Assembly: GCF_016703145.1 (NCBI RefSeq)
Contig: NZ_JADJCO010000004.1
Coordinates: 1 to 64,000, forward strand
DNA: 64,000 nucleotides
Source: Ottowia sp.
GTDB lineage: Bacteria > Pseudomonadota > Gammaproteobacteria > Burkholderiales > Burkholderiaceae_C
Direction: 5' to 3'
Shown: piece by piece, positions 16,677 to 26,089 of the stretch
Numbering within the stretch: the first letter of the stretch is position 1
Layout of the letters: each line of letters opens with the position of its first letter
Program-made: the position numbers and the translations under genes
The notes under the pieces: generated by a model
Told to the model about the DNA's origin: nothing
What the model saw: only the letters and a program-made list of their open reading frames with translations
The model's database searches: none

Positions 16677-18646
16677 GCAGCGTCCTTTTCCGGCGCGAAC
16701 CGCAGCAGCACCTGGCCCGGCGCCACCTGCTGCCCTTCCGATACCAGCACCTCGGCCACCCGGGCCGGGGCGCGCGGCGCCAGGCTGTGCTCGAGCTTCA
16801 TCGATTCGACGACCACCGCCGTCTCCCTCGCGGCCAGCGCCTGCCCGACCCGCGCCTTGACGGCGACCACGCGGCCGTTGAAGGGCGCGCGCAGCTCGGT
16901 GGCGGCGCGTGCGGCCGCGTCGCCCGCCGCCGGCTCGAAGGACGCGTCCTCCACCCACCAGTCCACGCCGCCGCTCTGCACATGCCAGCCGGCGTGGCCG
17001 CTTGGCAGCGGCACGGCGACCGCGCGCAGCCGGCGCGACACGCCGCTGGCGCCGGCCATCCACGCGCCGTCGGGCAAGGGCACGGCATCCAGGCCGCGCG
17101 GCTCGGCCCCGTGGGGCGCCACCTCCAGCCCGCCCGGCCGCACACGCACCGACAGCGCCTGCGTCTCGCCCCGGTGGCGCAGCCGCAGCGGCGCGGCGAA
17201 AGGGCAGGCCAGCGGCGAAGGATTCTGAGTCAAAATGACCGCCAGCCCGCATTGGTCATGCGCCGTTTGCTCTTTTTCATAGAGCAAATCGCAAAGCCGG
17301 TCGGCATCCGACGACAGCCAGGAGATCAGCGCCTCGCCGCGCCGGAAGACTTCATCGCCCAGGCATTCGATCAGGAACGCACGGTTGGTCGGCAGGCCCA
17401 GCACTTCCAGCCGCGCCAGCGCGGCGACGAGCTGGTCGATGGCCGCCGCGCGCGTGTCGGCATGGGCGACCAGCTTGCCCAGCATGGCGTCGTAGTGCGG
17501 CGTGACCTCCAGGCCCTCGGCCAGCGCGTGGTCGAAGCGCAGCGGCGCGGGCGCGAAGGCGGCGGCCGGCGGCGCCGACAGGTGGCGCACGTGGCCGGTG
17601 CGCGGGACGAAGCGCTCGTCCTCGGCGCACAGGCGCACCTCGATGGCGTGGCCCCGCAAGCGCACCTGGTCCTGCGCCAGCGGCAGCGGTTCGCCGCGCG
17701 CCACGCGGACCTGCCACTCGACCAGATCCAGCCCGGTCAGCGCCTCGGTGACGGGATGCTCGACCTGGAGACGAGTGTTCATCTCCATCAAATAGAAATC
17801 ATTGCCCTCCAGCAGGAACTCCACCGTGCCCGCGCCGACGTAGCCCGCGCCCTGCGCCAGCGCCACGGCGCAGGCGCCCATGCGCTCGCGCAGGGCGGCA
17901 TCGACGGCCGGGCTGGGCGCCTCCTCGATGATCTTCTGGTGCCGGCGCTGCACCGAGCAGTCGCGCTCGCCCAGGTGGATGGCGTGGCCGTGCGCGTCGG
18001 CGAACACCTGCACCTCGACGTGGCGCGGGTGCCGAACAGCGCGCTCGATCAGCAACTCGCCGTGGCCGAAGCCCGCCAGCGCCTCGGACCGCGCGCTGGC
18101 CAGCGCCTGCGGCAGCCCGGCGGCCTCGGCGACCAGGCGCATGCCGCGCCCGCCGCCGCCGGCCACGGCCTTGACCATGACGGGGTAGCCGATCCTGGCC
18201 GCTTCAGCGATGAAGCGCGCTTCGGACTGGTCCTCGCCCGCGTAGCCCGGCAGGCAGGGCACGCCCCGCGCGGCGGCCAGCGCCTTGGCGGCGGCCTTGC
18301 TGCCCAGCGCGCGGATGGCGGCGGGCGGCGGGCCGATCCACGTCAGGCCGGCGCCGATGACGGCCTGGGCGAAGCCTGCGTCCTCGCTCAGGAAGCCGTA
18401 GCCGGGGTGCACCGCATCGGCCCCGCAGGCGCGCGCCGCCGCCAGCAGCTTGTCGACGCGCAGGTAGCTGTCGGCGGACGCGGTGCCGCCCAGGGCGAAG
18501 GCCAGGGTGGCCTCGCGCACGTGCAGGGCGCCGGCGTCGGCGTCGGCGTCGGAATGGACGGCCACGGTCTCGATCCCCATGCGCCGCGCGGTGGCGATGA
18601 CGCGGCGCGCGATCTCGCCGCGGTTGGCGATCAGGATGCGGCGCAT
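16673..18646 (-). CDS. biotin-dependent acyl-CoA carboxylase, alpha (biotin carboxylase plus BCCP) subunit
   Basis: It carboxylates biotin with ATP and bicarbonate and carries the biotin to the beta subunit. Domains: biotin carboxylase N-terminus (MRRILIANRGEIARRV), ATP-grasp with KAVAGGGGRGMR and EMNTRLQVEHPVTE, and a linker domain. The C-terminal BCCP has VVVESMKLEHSL, with biotinyl Lys near residue 617 of 657. The start at 18646 gives the canonical N-terminus; the open frame upstream translates the repeat. Residues about 453-476 (around RLCDLLYEKEQTAHDQ) are encoded by a dispersed repeat sitting in frame in the linker region. By company it is a 3-methylcrotonyl- or geranyl-CoA-type carboxylase; the substrate is undecided. 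Confidence 0.92.
   Translation of the reverse strand: MRRILIANRGEIARRVIATARRMGIETVAVHSDADADAGALHVREATLAFALGGTASADSYLRVDKLLAAARACGADAVHPGYGFLSEDAGFAQAVIGAGLTWIGPPPAAIRALGSKAAAKALAAARGVPCLPGYAGEDQSEARFIAEAARIGYPVMVKAVAGGGGRGMRLVAEAAGLPQALASARSEALAGFGHGELLIERAVRHPRHVEVQVFADAHGHAIHLGERDCSVQRRHQKIIEEAPSPAVDAALRERMGACAVALAQGAGYVGAGTVEFLLEGNDFYLMEMNTRLQVEHPVTEALTGLDLVEWQVRVARGEPLPLAQDQVRLRGHAIEVRLCAEDERFVPRTGHVRHLSAPPAAAFAPAPLRFDHALAEGLEVTPHYDAMLGKLVAHADTRAAAIDQLVAALARLEVLGLPTNRAFLIECLGDEVFRRGEALISWLSSDADRLCDLLYEKEQTAHDQCGLAVILTQNPSPLACPFAAPLRLRHRGETQALSVRVRPGGLEVAPHGAEPRGLDAVPLPDGAWMAGASGVSRRLRAVAVPLPSGHAGWHVQSGGVDWWVEDASFEPAAGDAAARAATELRAPFNGRVVAVKARVGQALAARETAVVVESMKLEHSLAPRAPARVAEVLVSEGQQVAPGQVLLRFAPEKDAA
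17221..17291 (-). repeat. dispersed 65-bp repeat inside the carboxylase alpha gene
   Basis: Minus-strand reading: TTTGCTCTATGAAAAAGAGC, then CATGACCAATGCGGGCTGG, then GGTCATTTTGACTCAGAAT. It is in frame with the gene and adds roughly 24 residues. Confidence 0.75.
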
Positions 18647-18660
18647 TCGGATACCAGTTC

Positions 18661-18726
18661 TTGAACGATTTCGGCCTGCAGCCAGCGTGGGCATTGCGCC
18701 ATGCGCTTCGATTTCAGGAGCATTCT
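18661..18726 (-). repeat. dispersed 65-bp repeat between dehydrogenase and carboxylase alpha genes
   Basis: A diverged copy. Minus-strand reading: GAATGCTCCTGAAATCGAAG, then ATGGCGCAATGCCCACGCTG, then GCAGGCCGAAATCGTTCAA. It fills the gap between the TAA of the upstream gene and the carboxylase start. Confidence 0.65.
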
Positions 18727-19907
18727 TATCCCGCCCGCTCTCGCCTGGCCATACCCATGGTCTTGGCAATGATGCCCATCATCACCTCGTCCGCGCCGCC
18801 GCCGATCGATGCCAGCCGGCCGTCGCGGTACAGGCGCGACACGCGGTTCTCCCACGTGAAGCCCATGCCGCCCCAGAACTGCAGGCAGGTGTCGGCCACC
18901 TGGCGCATCAGCCGGCCGGCCTTGAGCTTGGCCATGCTGGCCCACTGCAGCACGTCCTGGCCCTGCACGTAGCGCTCGCCCGCGGCCCAGGTGAGCGCGC
19001 GCAACGCCTCCACCTCGGTCTGCAATTCGACCAGCTTGAACTGCACCCACTGCTGGTCGAGCAGGGTGCCGCCGAACATGCGGCGCTCGCGCGCCCAGTC
19101 GATGGTCTCGCGGATGCATGCGTCGAGCGTGCTGAGCGAATTGGCCGCCGCCCACAGGCGCTCTTCCTGGAACTGCTGCATCTGGTAGATGAAGCCCTGG
19201 CCCTCCTCGCCGATGCGGTGGCGCTGCGGCACGCGCACCTCGTCGAAGTAGATGAGGCCGGTGTCGGACGCATCCATGCCGATCTTGCGGATCTTGCGCG
19301 CCACCTCGATGCCCGGGGTGAGCCGGCCGCCGGGCCCGTCGCGCATCGGCACCATCACCAGGCTCTTGTTCCTGTGCGGGTTGGCGCCGCCGGTGCCCAC
19401 CAGCATGCACATCCAGTCGGCCTGCAGGCTGTTGGTGATCCACATCTTCTGGCCGCTGATGAGGTAATCGCCGCCGTCCTTGCGCGCCACGCTCCTGATG
19501 CCTGACACGTCGCTGCCGGCACCCGGTTCGCTGACGCCGATGCAGCCCACCTGGTCGCCCGCGATGGCGGGAGCCAGAAACTGGCGCTTGAGTTCGTCGC
19601 TGCCGAAGCGCGCCAGCGCCGGCGTGCACATGTCGGTCTGCACGCCGATGGCCATGGGCACGGCGCCGCAGCGGACGAGGCCCAGCGTCTCGGCCATGAC
19701 CATGCTGTACGAATAGTCCAGGCCCGCGCCGCCGTACTCGGGCGGCTTGGTCAGCCCCAGCAGGCCCAGGTCGCCCAGGCCCTTGAAGACCTGGTGCGCG
19801 GGGAAGATCTCCGCCTCTTCCCAGGCATCGACGTGGGGGTTGATGTGCTCGTCGATGTAGCGCCTGAGCGTGTCGCGGACCTGCTGGTGCTCGTGGGTCA
19901 GTTGCAT
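18726..19907 (-). CDS. acyl-CoA dehydrogenase, citronellyl-CoA dehydrogenase (AtuD)-like
   Basis: FAD enzyme of 393 residues. Signatures: VSEPGAGSDVSGIRSVA, KMWITNSLQADWMCML, and the C-terminal GGMGFTWENRVSRLYRDGRLASIGGGADEVM. The N-terminal stretch (HINPHVDAWEEAEIFPAHQVF, then KPPEYGGAGLDYSYSMVMAE) resembles, from memory, AtuD citronellyl-CoA dehydrogenase of the acyclic terpene pathway. The gene order carboxyltransferase - dehydrogenase - biotin carboxylase is also atu-like. No geranyl-specific hydratase is present in the window, so a leucine/isovalerate-type role remains possible. The start MQLTHEHQ is at 19907. Confidence 0.88.
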   Translation of the reverse strand: MQLTHEHQQVRDTLRRYIDEHINPHVDAWEEAEIFPAHQVFKGLGDLGLLGLTKPPEYGGAGLDYSYSMVMAETLGLVRCGAVPMAIGVQTDMCTPALARFGSDELKRQFLAPAIAGDQVGCIGVSEPGAGSDVSGIRSVARKDGGDYLISGQKMWITNSLQADWMCMLVGTGGANPHRNKSLVMVPMRDGPGGRLTPGIEVARKIRKIGMDASDTGLIYFDEVRVPQRHRIGEEGQGFIYQMQQFQEERLWAAANSLSTLDACIRETIDWARERRMFGGTLLDQQWVQFKLVELQTEVEALRALTWAAGERYVQGQDVLQWASMAKLKAGRLMRQVADTCLQFWGGMGFTWENRVSRLYRDGRLASIGGGADEVMMGIIAKTMGMARRERAG

Positions 19908-19927
19908 GGCGTGCTTCCTCGGGTGGC

Positions 19928-21571
19928 TCACATGCGCGCGACGCCGAACTGCACCGGGCGCACGGCGCGCGCCGCGCCCTCCGCGAGGGTGTCCAGGCAG
20001 AAGGCCAGCACGGCGCGCGTGTCGCGCGGGTCGATCACGCCGTCGTCCAGCAGCAGGCCGCTGGTGTACAGCGCGTCGGCCTGGGCCTCGAACATGGCGA
20101 CGATCTGGTCGAACTGCTTTTGCGACTGCCCGACATCGGGCTGGAGGCCCTTGCGGGCCAGCGCCGCCTCCGTGACGATCCGCATGGTGCGCGCGGCCTG
20201 CTCGCCGCCCATCACCGCCGTCGTGGCGCTGGGCCAGCTGAACAGAAAGCGCGGCGCGTAGCCGCGCCCGCACATGCCGTAGTTGCCGGCGCCGAAGCTG
20301 GCGCCGCACTGCACGGTGAGCTGCGGCACGGTGGCGTTGCTGACGGCCTGGATCATCTTGCTGCCGTGCTTGATCATGCCGCCCTGCTCCACCTCCTTGC
20401 CGACCATGTAGCCGGTGGTGTTCTGCAGGTAGATGAGGGGATGGCCGAGCTGGCACATCCACTGGATGAAGTGCGTGGCCTTGTTGGCGCCGGCCACGTC
20501 GATGGGGCCGTTGTTGCTGACGAAGCCCACGCGGTGCCCGCCGATGGCCCCCTGCGCGCAGACGGTGGCGCCACCGTACAGCGGCTTGAACTCCAGCAGG
20601 TCGGACGCGTCGACCAGGCGCACCATCACCTCGCGCATGTCCACCGGCTCGCGGTGGTGCGCCGGCATCAGGCCCAGCAGCTCGTCGGCGTCGAAGACGG
20701 GTTCTTTTGCTACTTCATTGATAGCTGCTGGCGTATATCCCATGCGAGCTTCAGGCCATTTTGATTCAGAAACCTGCGCCACCACGCGCCGCGCCAGCCC
20801 GAGCGCGTGGCGGTCGTCCTCGGCCAGGTATTCGCCCAGGCCCGAGACGCTGGTGTGCATCTCGGCGCCGCCCAGCTCCTCCTCGGTCGCCACCTCGCCA
20901 GTGGCGGCCTTGAGCAGCGGCGGACCAGCGAGGAAGGCGCGCGAGCGGCCGCGCACCATGATGACGATGTCCGACAGCCCGGGCATGTAGGCGCCGCCGG
21001 CCGTGCCCGAGCCGTGCTGCACCGTGATCACCGGCAGCCCTGCCGCCGAGTGCCGCGCCAGGTTGCGGAACAGCGCGCCGCCGTGCACGAAGCCCTCGAC
21101 GCGGTAGCGCATCAGGTTGGCGCCGGCGCTCTCCACCAGGTGGATGAAGGGCAAGCGGTTGTGCAGCGCCAGCTCCTGCGCGCGCAGGATCTTGTCCAGC
21201 CCCATGGCCTGGATGGCGCCGGCCTCGATGCCGGAGTCGCTGGCCACCACCATGCAGCGCACGCCCTCGACGAAGCCGATGCCGGCGATCACCCCGCCGC
21301 CGGGCACCGACCGCGCCGCGTCCGGCGTGTCCTGCAGATAGCCCGCCAGCGTGGACAGCGGCAGCCAGGGCGCGCCGCGGTCCAGCAGCAGCGCCACCCG
21401 CTCGCGCGGCAGCAGCTGGCCGCGCCGCTCGAACACCGGCCGCGCGGCGGCCGAGGCCCGGGCCGAGCGCTCCTCCAGCGCGCGCCAGGCGGCGATGCGC
21501 GCCAGCATGGCCTGGCGCCGCGCCTGCGCGGCCTCGGCGCGCGGGTTCCACGACGATTCGAAGCGGCTCAT
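19928..21571 (-). CDS. acyl-CoA carboxylase, carboxyltransferase (beta) subunit
   Basis: It transfers the carboxyl group from biotin to an acyl-CoA. It has the two-lobed crotonase fold: N-lobe RERVALLLDRG...GIGFVEGVRCMVVASD and SAGANLMR; C-lobe GFVSNNGPIDVAGANKATHF, QNTTGYMVGKEVEQGG and SFGAGNYGMCGRGYAPRF. These match the 3-methylcrotonyl/geranyl-CoA group rather than propionyl-CoA carboxylases. It has 547 residues. Residues about 267-289 (SKWPEARMGYTPAAINEVAK) are encoded by an in-frame dispersed repeat between the two lobes. It follows the TetR gene by 22 bases and begins the catabolic operon proper. Confidence 0.92.
   Translation of the reverse strand: MSRFESSWNPRAEAAQARRQAMLARIAAWRALEERSARASAAARPVFERRGQLLPRERVALLLDRGAPWLPLSTLAGYLQDTPDAARSVPGGGVIAGIGFVEGVRCMVVASDSGIEAGAIQAMGLDKILRAQELALHNRLPFIHLVESAGANLMRYRVEGFVHGGALFRNLARHSAAGLPVITVQHGSGTAGGAYMPGLSDIVIMVRGRSRAFLAGPPLLKAATGEVATEEELGGAEMHTSVSGLGEYLAEDDRHALGLARRVVAQVSESKWPEARMGYTPAAINEVAKEPVFDADELLGLMPAHHREPVDMREVMVRLVDASDLLEFKPLYGGATVCAQGAIGGHRVGFVSNNGPIDVAGANKATHFIQWMCQLGHPLIYLQNTTGYMVGKEVEQGGMIKHGSKMIQAVSNATVPQLTVQCGASFGAGNYGMCGRGYAPRFLFSWPSATTAVMGGEQAARTMRIVTEAALARKGLQPDVGQSQKQFDQIVAMFEAQADALYTSGLLLDDGVIDPRDTRAVLAFCLDTLAEGAARAVRPVQFGVARM
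20705..20772 (+). repeat. dispersed 65-bp repeat inside the carboxyltransferase gene
   Basis: Close to consensus: TTCATTGATAGCTGCTGGCG, then ATCCCATGCGAGCTTCAGG, then CCATTTTGATTCAGAAA. It is in frame, antisense to the gene's direction, between the two carboxyltransferase lobes. Confidence 0.88.
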
Positions 21572-21593
21572 GAGGCCAGCACCCGCGTATCCA

Positions 21594-22238
21594 TCACGCC
21601 TCTCCCGTGAACAGGCCGAGCGCCTGCCGTGCCAGATCGTCCAGCGTCAGCGGGCCGCGCTCGGAATACCACTGCGCCGTCCAGTTCAGCGCGCCGAAGA
21701 TGAACAGGCGCGCGACGGCCGGCTGCGCCCGCAGCGCGCCCGCGCGGTGCAGCGCCTTCAGCGCCGGCATCCACGCCGCTTCGTAGGCGTCCTTCTGCGC
21801 CGCGATGCCCTCGCGCTGCGCCGGCGTGAGCGAGCGCCATTCGTACAGCATCACCGGGATGAAGTCGCTGTCCGGGCCCAGCAGCACCTCGAAGTGGTGG
21901 CGGATCAGCGCGCCCAGCCGCGCGCGCGCGCCGGCGCGCGGCCCCAGCGCGCGCAGCGCCTGCGCCTGGCTGCGCCCGGCCTGCGCCATGCCGTCGCACA
22001 TGACGGCGTAGAGCAAGGCGCTCTTGCTGTCGAAATAGTAGAAGGGCGAGCCACTGTGCATGCCCGCCGCGCCGGCGATGTCGCGCGTGCTGGTGGCATC
22101 GAAGCCCTTGGCACGGAACAGCCGCGCCGCCGCGCGCACCAACTCGGCGCGGCGCAGGCTCTCGTCGCGCTCCTCGGCGCTCTTGCGCGGACGGCCCCGC
22201 CGCGCGGGCAGCGAAAGAGGTGCGGCGGCCAGGGACAT
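21594..22238 (-). CDS. TetR-family transcriptional regulator
   Basis: Probable local repressor of the downstream acyl-CoA operon, relieved by a pathway CoA ester (inference from position). The N-terminal helix-turn-helix reads RAAARLFRAKGFDATSTRDIAGAAGMHSGSPFYYFDSKSAL, classical for TetR. The remaining 130 residues are the variable ligand-binding domain. I chose the ATG at 22238 (MSLAAAPLSLPARRGRPRK, 214 residues). The frame is open to 22319, but that extension would be encoded mostly by the dispersed repeat. Confidence 0.9.
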   Translation of the reverse strand: MSLAAAPLSLPARRGRPRKSAEERDESLRRAELVRAAARLFRAKGFDATSTRDIAGAAGMHSGSPFYYFDSKSALLYAVMCDGMAQAGRSQAQALRALGPRAGARARLGALIRHHFEVLLGPDSDFIPVMLYEWRSLTPAQREGIAAQKDAYEAAWMPALKALHRAGALRAQPAVARLFIFGALNWTAQWYSERGPLTLDDLARQALGLFTGEA

Positions 22239-22285
22239 GGGCACAGCATAGCAGGACTTCCAATTTTTGGAAATCGCTTGCTTTG

Positions 22286-22349
22286 TGAAAATAAAAAGGC
22301 CTTTGCCCGTGCCAGTCAAGCGCTGGCAGCTATGCTTTCAGAAGCATCC
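22286..22349 (-). repeat. dispersed 65-bp repeat between psd and the TetR gene
   Basis: Minus-strand reading: GCTTCTGAAAGCATAGCTGC, then CAGCGCTTGACTGGCACGGG, then AAAGGCCTTTTTATTTTCA. It lies upstream of the TetR start. Confidence 0.75.
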
Positions 22350-22357
22350 CAGGCCAA

Positions 22358-23248
22358 TCAGCCGAGCGCGCGTCCCATCGCCTCGCCCATCCGGACGGCG
22401 CCGCCGGGCGCCCAGCCGGGGTTGAAGCGCAGCGTGCCGCGCGGCCACAGCAGCACCACCGTGGAGCCGAGCAGGAAGCGCCCCATCTCGGCGCCCCGGG
22501 CCAGATCGACGGGCCGGTCCGCGTAGTCGAAGCGGCGCACCGCGCCCGGCCGCGGCGGGTTGACCACGCCGTGCCACACGGTCGCCATGCTGCCGACGAT
22601 GGTGGCGCCCACCAGCACCAAGGCCAGGGGGCCGCGCACGGTGTCGAACAGGCAGACCACGCGCTCGTTGCGCGCGAACAGCCCCGGCACGCCGCGCGCC
22701 GTGGTGGGGTTGACGGAGAACAGGTCGCCCGGCACGTGCGTCATCCGCACCAGCCGCCCGGCGCAGGGCATGTGGATGCGGTGGTAGTCCCGCGGGCTCA
22801 GGTACAGCGTGGCGAACTGGCCGTCCTCGAACTCGGCCGCGAGCTGCTCGTCGCCCGCCAGCAGGGCGCGCGCGCCGTAGTGGTGGCCCTTGGCCTGGAA
22901 AATCTGCCCACGCTCGATGGCGCCGAACTGGCTGATGGCGCCGTCCACCGGGCACAGGTAGTCGGCCGCCGCCAGCGGCCGCGCGCCCGGGCGCAGCGCG
23001 CGCGTGAAGAAGTCGTTGAAGCTGGCGTAGCCGGCGATGTCGGGATTTGCCGCCTCGCTCATGTCCACCCCGTAGCGCGCCACGAAGCGGCGGATGGCCG
23101 CCTGCGTCAGCCCGCCCAGCTCGGCGCCCGCCAGCCGGCCTGCCAGCTGCGTCAGCGCGCGCCGGGGCATCAGGTACTGGGGCAGGACGGCGAGGCGGTC
23201 GGACAGGTCGGTGGGCACGGCGCACGGGTGGGAGGGGCAGCGCGCCAT
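22358..23248 (-). CDS. psd: phosphatidylserine decarboxylase proenzyme
   Basis: It makes phosphatidylethanolamine at the inner membrane. The proenzyme self-cleaves in the LGST motif, here LLGSTVV with Ser near residue 262 of 296, forming the pyruvoyl cofactor. Other family segments: YASFNDFFTRALRPGARP, CPVDGAISQFG, LSPRDYHRIHMPCAG (catalytic Asp-His) and the HVPGDLFSVNPTT block. The 296-residue length is normal. It is followed on the same strand by a dispersed repeat and the TetR gene, and preceded by the FAH hydrolase gene. Confidence 0.95.
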   Translation of the reverse strand: MARCPSHPCAVPTDLSDRLAVLPQYLMPRRALTQLAGRLAGAELGGLTQAAIRRFVARYGVDMSEAANPDIAGYASFNDFFTRALRPGARPLAAADYLCPVDGAISQFGAIERGQIFQAKGHHYGARALLAGDEQLAAEFEDGQFATLYLSPRDYHRIHMPCAGRLVRMTHVPGDLFSVNPTTARGVPGLFARNERVVCLFDTVRGPLALVLVGATIVGSMATVWHGVVNPPRPGAVRRFDYADRPVDLARGAEMGRFLLGSTVVLLWPRGTLRFNPGWAPGGAVRMGEAMGRALG

Positions 23249-23266
23249 TCTAGTTTTGGCCGTTGC

Positions 23267-23965
23267 CTACTCTGGCTCGCCGATGGTCAGCGCGATCTCG
23301 CCCACGCCCTCGATGCGGCCGGCGAGCACGTCGCCAGGCTTGATCGGGCCGACGCCCTCGGGCGTGCCGGTGTAGATCAGGTCGCCCGGCTGCAGGTGGT
23401 AGTACTGCGACAGGTTGGCCACGACCTCGGGCACGCTCCAGATCAAGTCCCGCAGGTCGGCGCTTTGCTTGACCTGGCCGTTCACGCTGAGCTGGATGGC
23501 GCCGCTGGCGGGGTGGCCGATCTCGCTGGCGGGCACCAGCGCGCTCATCACGGCCGACTGCTCGAAGTCCTTGCCGAAGTCCCAGGGGCGGCCGGCCTCG
23601 CGCGCCTTGATCTGAAGGTCGCGCCGCGTCATGTCCAGCCCGCAGGCGTAGCCCCACACGCTCTCCAGCGCCTGCTCGGGCTCGGCGCGGAAGGTGGGCC
23701 GGCCGATGGCGATGACCAGCTCCATCTCGTAGTGGTAGTTCTGGCTGCCCAGCGGATAGGGCACGGTGGCGCCGCTCATCACCAGGTCGATGGGCGTCTT
23801 GCTGAAGTAGAAGGGCGGCTCGCGGTCGGGGTCGGACCCCATCTCGCGCGCATGGGCGGCGTAGTTGCGGCCGACGCAGAAGATGCGGCTGACGGCGTAG
23901 TGCCGCGCGCCGCCGCGCACCGGCACGGCGGCCTGGGGGGCGGGCGTGAAGACGTAGTTGTTCAT
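23267..23965 (-). CDS. FAH-family hydrolase, fumarylpyruvate hydrolase-like
   Basis: FAH enzymes hydrolyse C-C bonds of acylpyruvates using a divalent metal. Metal and active-site segments are CVGRNYAAHAREMG, YEMELVIAIGR (metal Glu residues), GYACGLDMTRRDLQ and DLIYTGTPEGVGPIKPGD. The short 232-residue form starting MNNYVFTP resembles the NagK fumarylpyruvate hydrolase group of the gentisate pathway, but no gentisate dioxygenase is in the window. An acylpyruvase or oxaloacetate-decarboxylase-like role is equally open. The start at 23965 is the only good one; a degenerate repeat follows upstream. Confidence 0.85.
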   Translation of the reverse strand: MNNYVFTPAPQAAVPVRGGARHYAVSRIFCVGRNYAAHAREMGSDPDREPPFYFSKTPIDLVMSGATVPYPLGSQNYHYEMELVIAIGRPTFRAEPEQALESVWGYACGLDMTRRDLQIKAREAGRPWDFGKDFEQSAVMSALVPASEIGHPASGAIQLSVNGQVKQSADLRDLIWSVPEVVANLSQYYHLQPGDLIYTGTPEGVGPIKPGDVLAGRIEGVGEIALTIGEPE

Positions 23966-23976
23966 GGGCGTTCGCT

Positions 23977-24032
23977 TTCAAAAAGATAGCTGGTGGCGCA
24001 GCGTGGGTGGGCGCAACCGGCCGGAAAGCCTC
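23977..24032 (+). repeat. possible degenerate copy of the 65-bp repeat
   Basis: It shows AAAAAGATAGCTGGTGGCGC, then a GC-rich middle and GGCCGGAAAGCC, but the AT-rich arms are mostly lost. It is the weakest member of the family. Confidence 0.35.
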
Positions 24033-24120
24033 ATGGCATCCGGGCAGGCGCCGCATCGGCCGGTGATCGGCCACGGGCCCGATTGTCGCTGGCGGCGCCG
24101 CGCCACGGCGCGCGGGCACA

Positions 24121-25083
<963 letters not shown>

Positions 25084-25160
25084 GGCCCCCACGCTCCCCC
25101 GCTGCGCGAGGTGCGCTGCCCCCCGAGGGGGCTGTTCCGCCTTGGGGCGGCCCGGCGGCG
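25084..25160 (+). repeat. GC-rich intercistronic repeat, copy C (nodI-nodJ gap)
   Basis: It starts right after the nodI stop: GCCCCCACGCTCCCCCGCTG, then GCCCCCCGAGGGGGC, then GGGGCGGCCCGGCGGCG. It is nearly identical to copy B in inverted orientation. Confidence 0.85.
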
Positions 25161-25195
25161 AAACGTCCTGGCCCATGGGAAACACGGGAACCCAC

Positions 25196-25999
25196 ATGAA
25201 GAACCCCTCGATCTGGGCGCCGCCGCGCCTGTCGATGCGCTGGTGGCCAGTGTTCCGGCGCAACCTGCTGGTGTGGCGCAAGCTGGCCGTGCCCAGCCTG
25301 CTGGCCAACATCGGCGAGCCGCTGACCTGGCTGGTGGCCTTCGGCTACGGGCTGGGCGCGCTGGTGGGCGAGGTACCGGTGGGCGGCGGGCAGGCCGTGC
25401 CCTACCTGCTGTTCCTGGCCAGCGGCTCGATCTGCATGAGCGCGATGAACGCGGCCAGCTTCGAGGCGCTGTACTCGGCCTTCTCGCGCATGCACGTGCA
25501 GAAGACCTGGGACGGCATCCTGAACGCGCCGGTGGAGCTGGACGACGTGGTGCTGGCCGAGATGCTGTGGGCCGGCTTCAAGGCGCTGTTCTCGGTCACC
25601 GCCATCCTGGGCGTGATGCTGGCGCTGGGCATCAGCCACAGCCCCAAGCTGCTGGTGGCCTGGCCGGTGCTGCTGGGCGTGGGCATCACCTTCGCCAGCA
25701 TGGCGCTGGTGTTCAACGCCAAGGCCAAGGGCTACGACTTCTTCACCTACTACTTCACGGTGGTGCTTTCGCCCATGATGTTCCTCTCCGGCGTGTTCTT
25801 TCCGCGCGAGCAGTTGCCCGGCGTGGTGCGCGCCATCGCCGACTGGCTGCCGCTGTCGGCCGCCGTGGACCTGGTGCGGCCGATGTTCCTGGACCAGTGG
25901 CCCGACAATCCCTGGCGCCACGCGGCGGTGCTGGCGCTGTACGCGGTCGCCAGCTTCTGGGCCGCGCTGGCCTTCACGCGGCAGCGGTTCCGCCGCTGA
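25196..25999 (+). CDS. nodJ: NodJ-like ABC-2 transporter permease
   Basis: Inner-membrane partner of the upstream ATPase, with about six hydrophobic segments. It begins MKNPSIWAPPRLSMRWWPVFRRNLLVWRK at 25196 and gives 267 residues. Typical ABC-2 features include FLASGSICMSAMNAASFEAL and the C-terminal FLSGVFFPREQLP...LPLSAAVDLVRP. The frame is open back to 25076 through repeat C, but those residues are unlike the family. The spacing from nodI is enlarged by the repeat. Confidence 0.9.
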   Translation: MKNPSIWAPPRLSMRWWPVFRRNLLVWRKLAVPSLLANIGEPLTWLVAFGYGLGALVGEVPVGGGQAVPYLLFLASGSICMSAMNAASFEALYSAFSRMHVQKTWDGILNAPVELDDVVLAEMLWAGFKALFSVTAILGVMLALGISHSPKLLVAWPVLLGVGITFASMALVFNAKAKGYDFFTYYFTVVLSPMMFLSGVFFPREQLPGVVRAIADWLPLSAAVDLVRPMFLDQWPDNPWRHAAVLALYAVASFWAALAFTRQRFRR

Positions 26000-26003
26000 A
26001 AAC

Positions 26004-26068
26004 TCCTTTTTTTATAGCTGTTGGCGTAGTATCCACGCGGGATTGAGGCCAATTTTACTTAGAATCAT
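26004..26068 (+). repeat. dispersed 65-bp repeat upstream of hbd
   Basis: Plus-strand reading: TTTTTTTATAGCTGTTGGCG, then GTATCCACGCGGGATTGAGG, then CCAATTTTACTTAGAATCA. It lies between nodJ and the 3-hydroxyacyl-CoA dehydrogenase gene. Confidence 0.88.
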
Positions 26069-26089
26069 CTTTTCACCGGAGAACACAGC

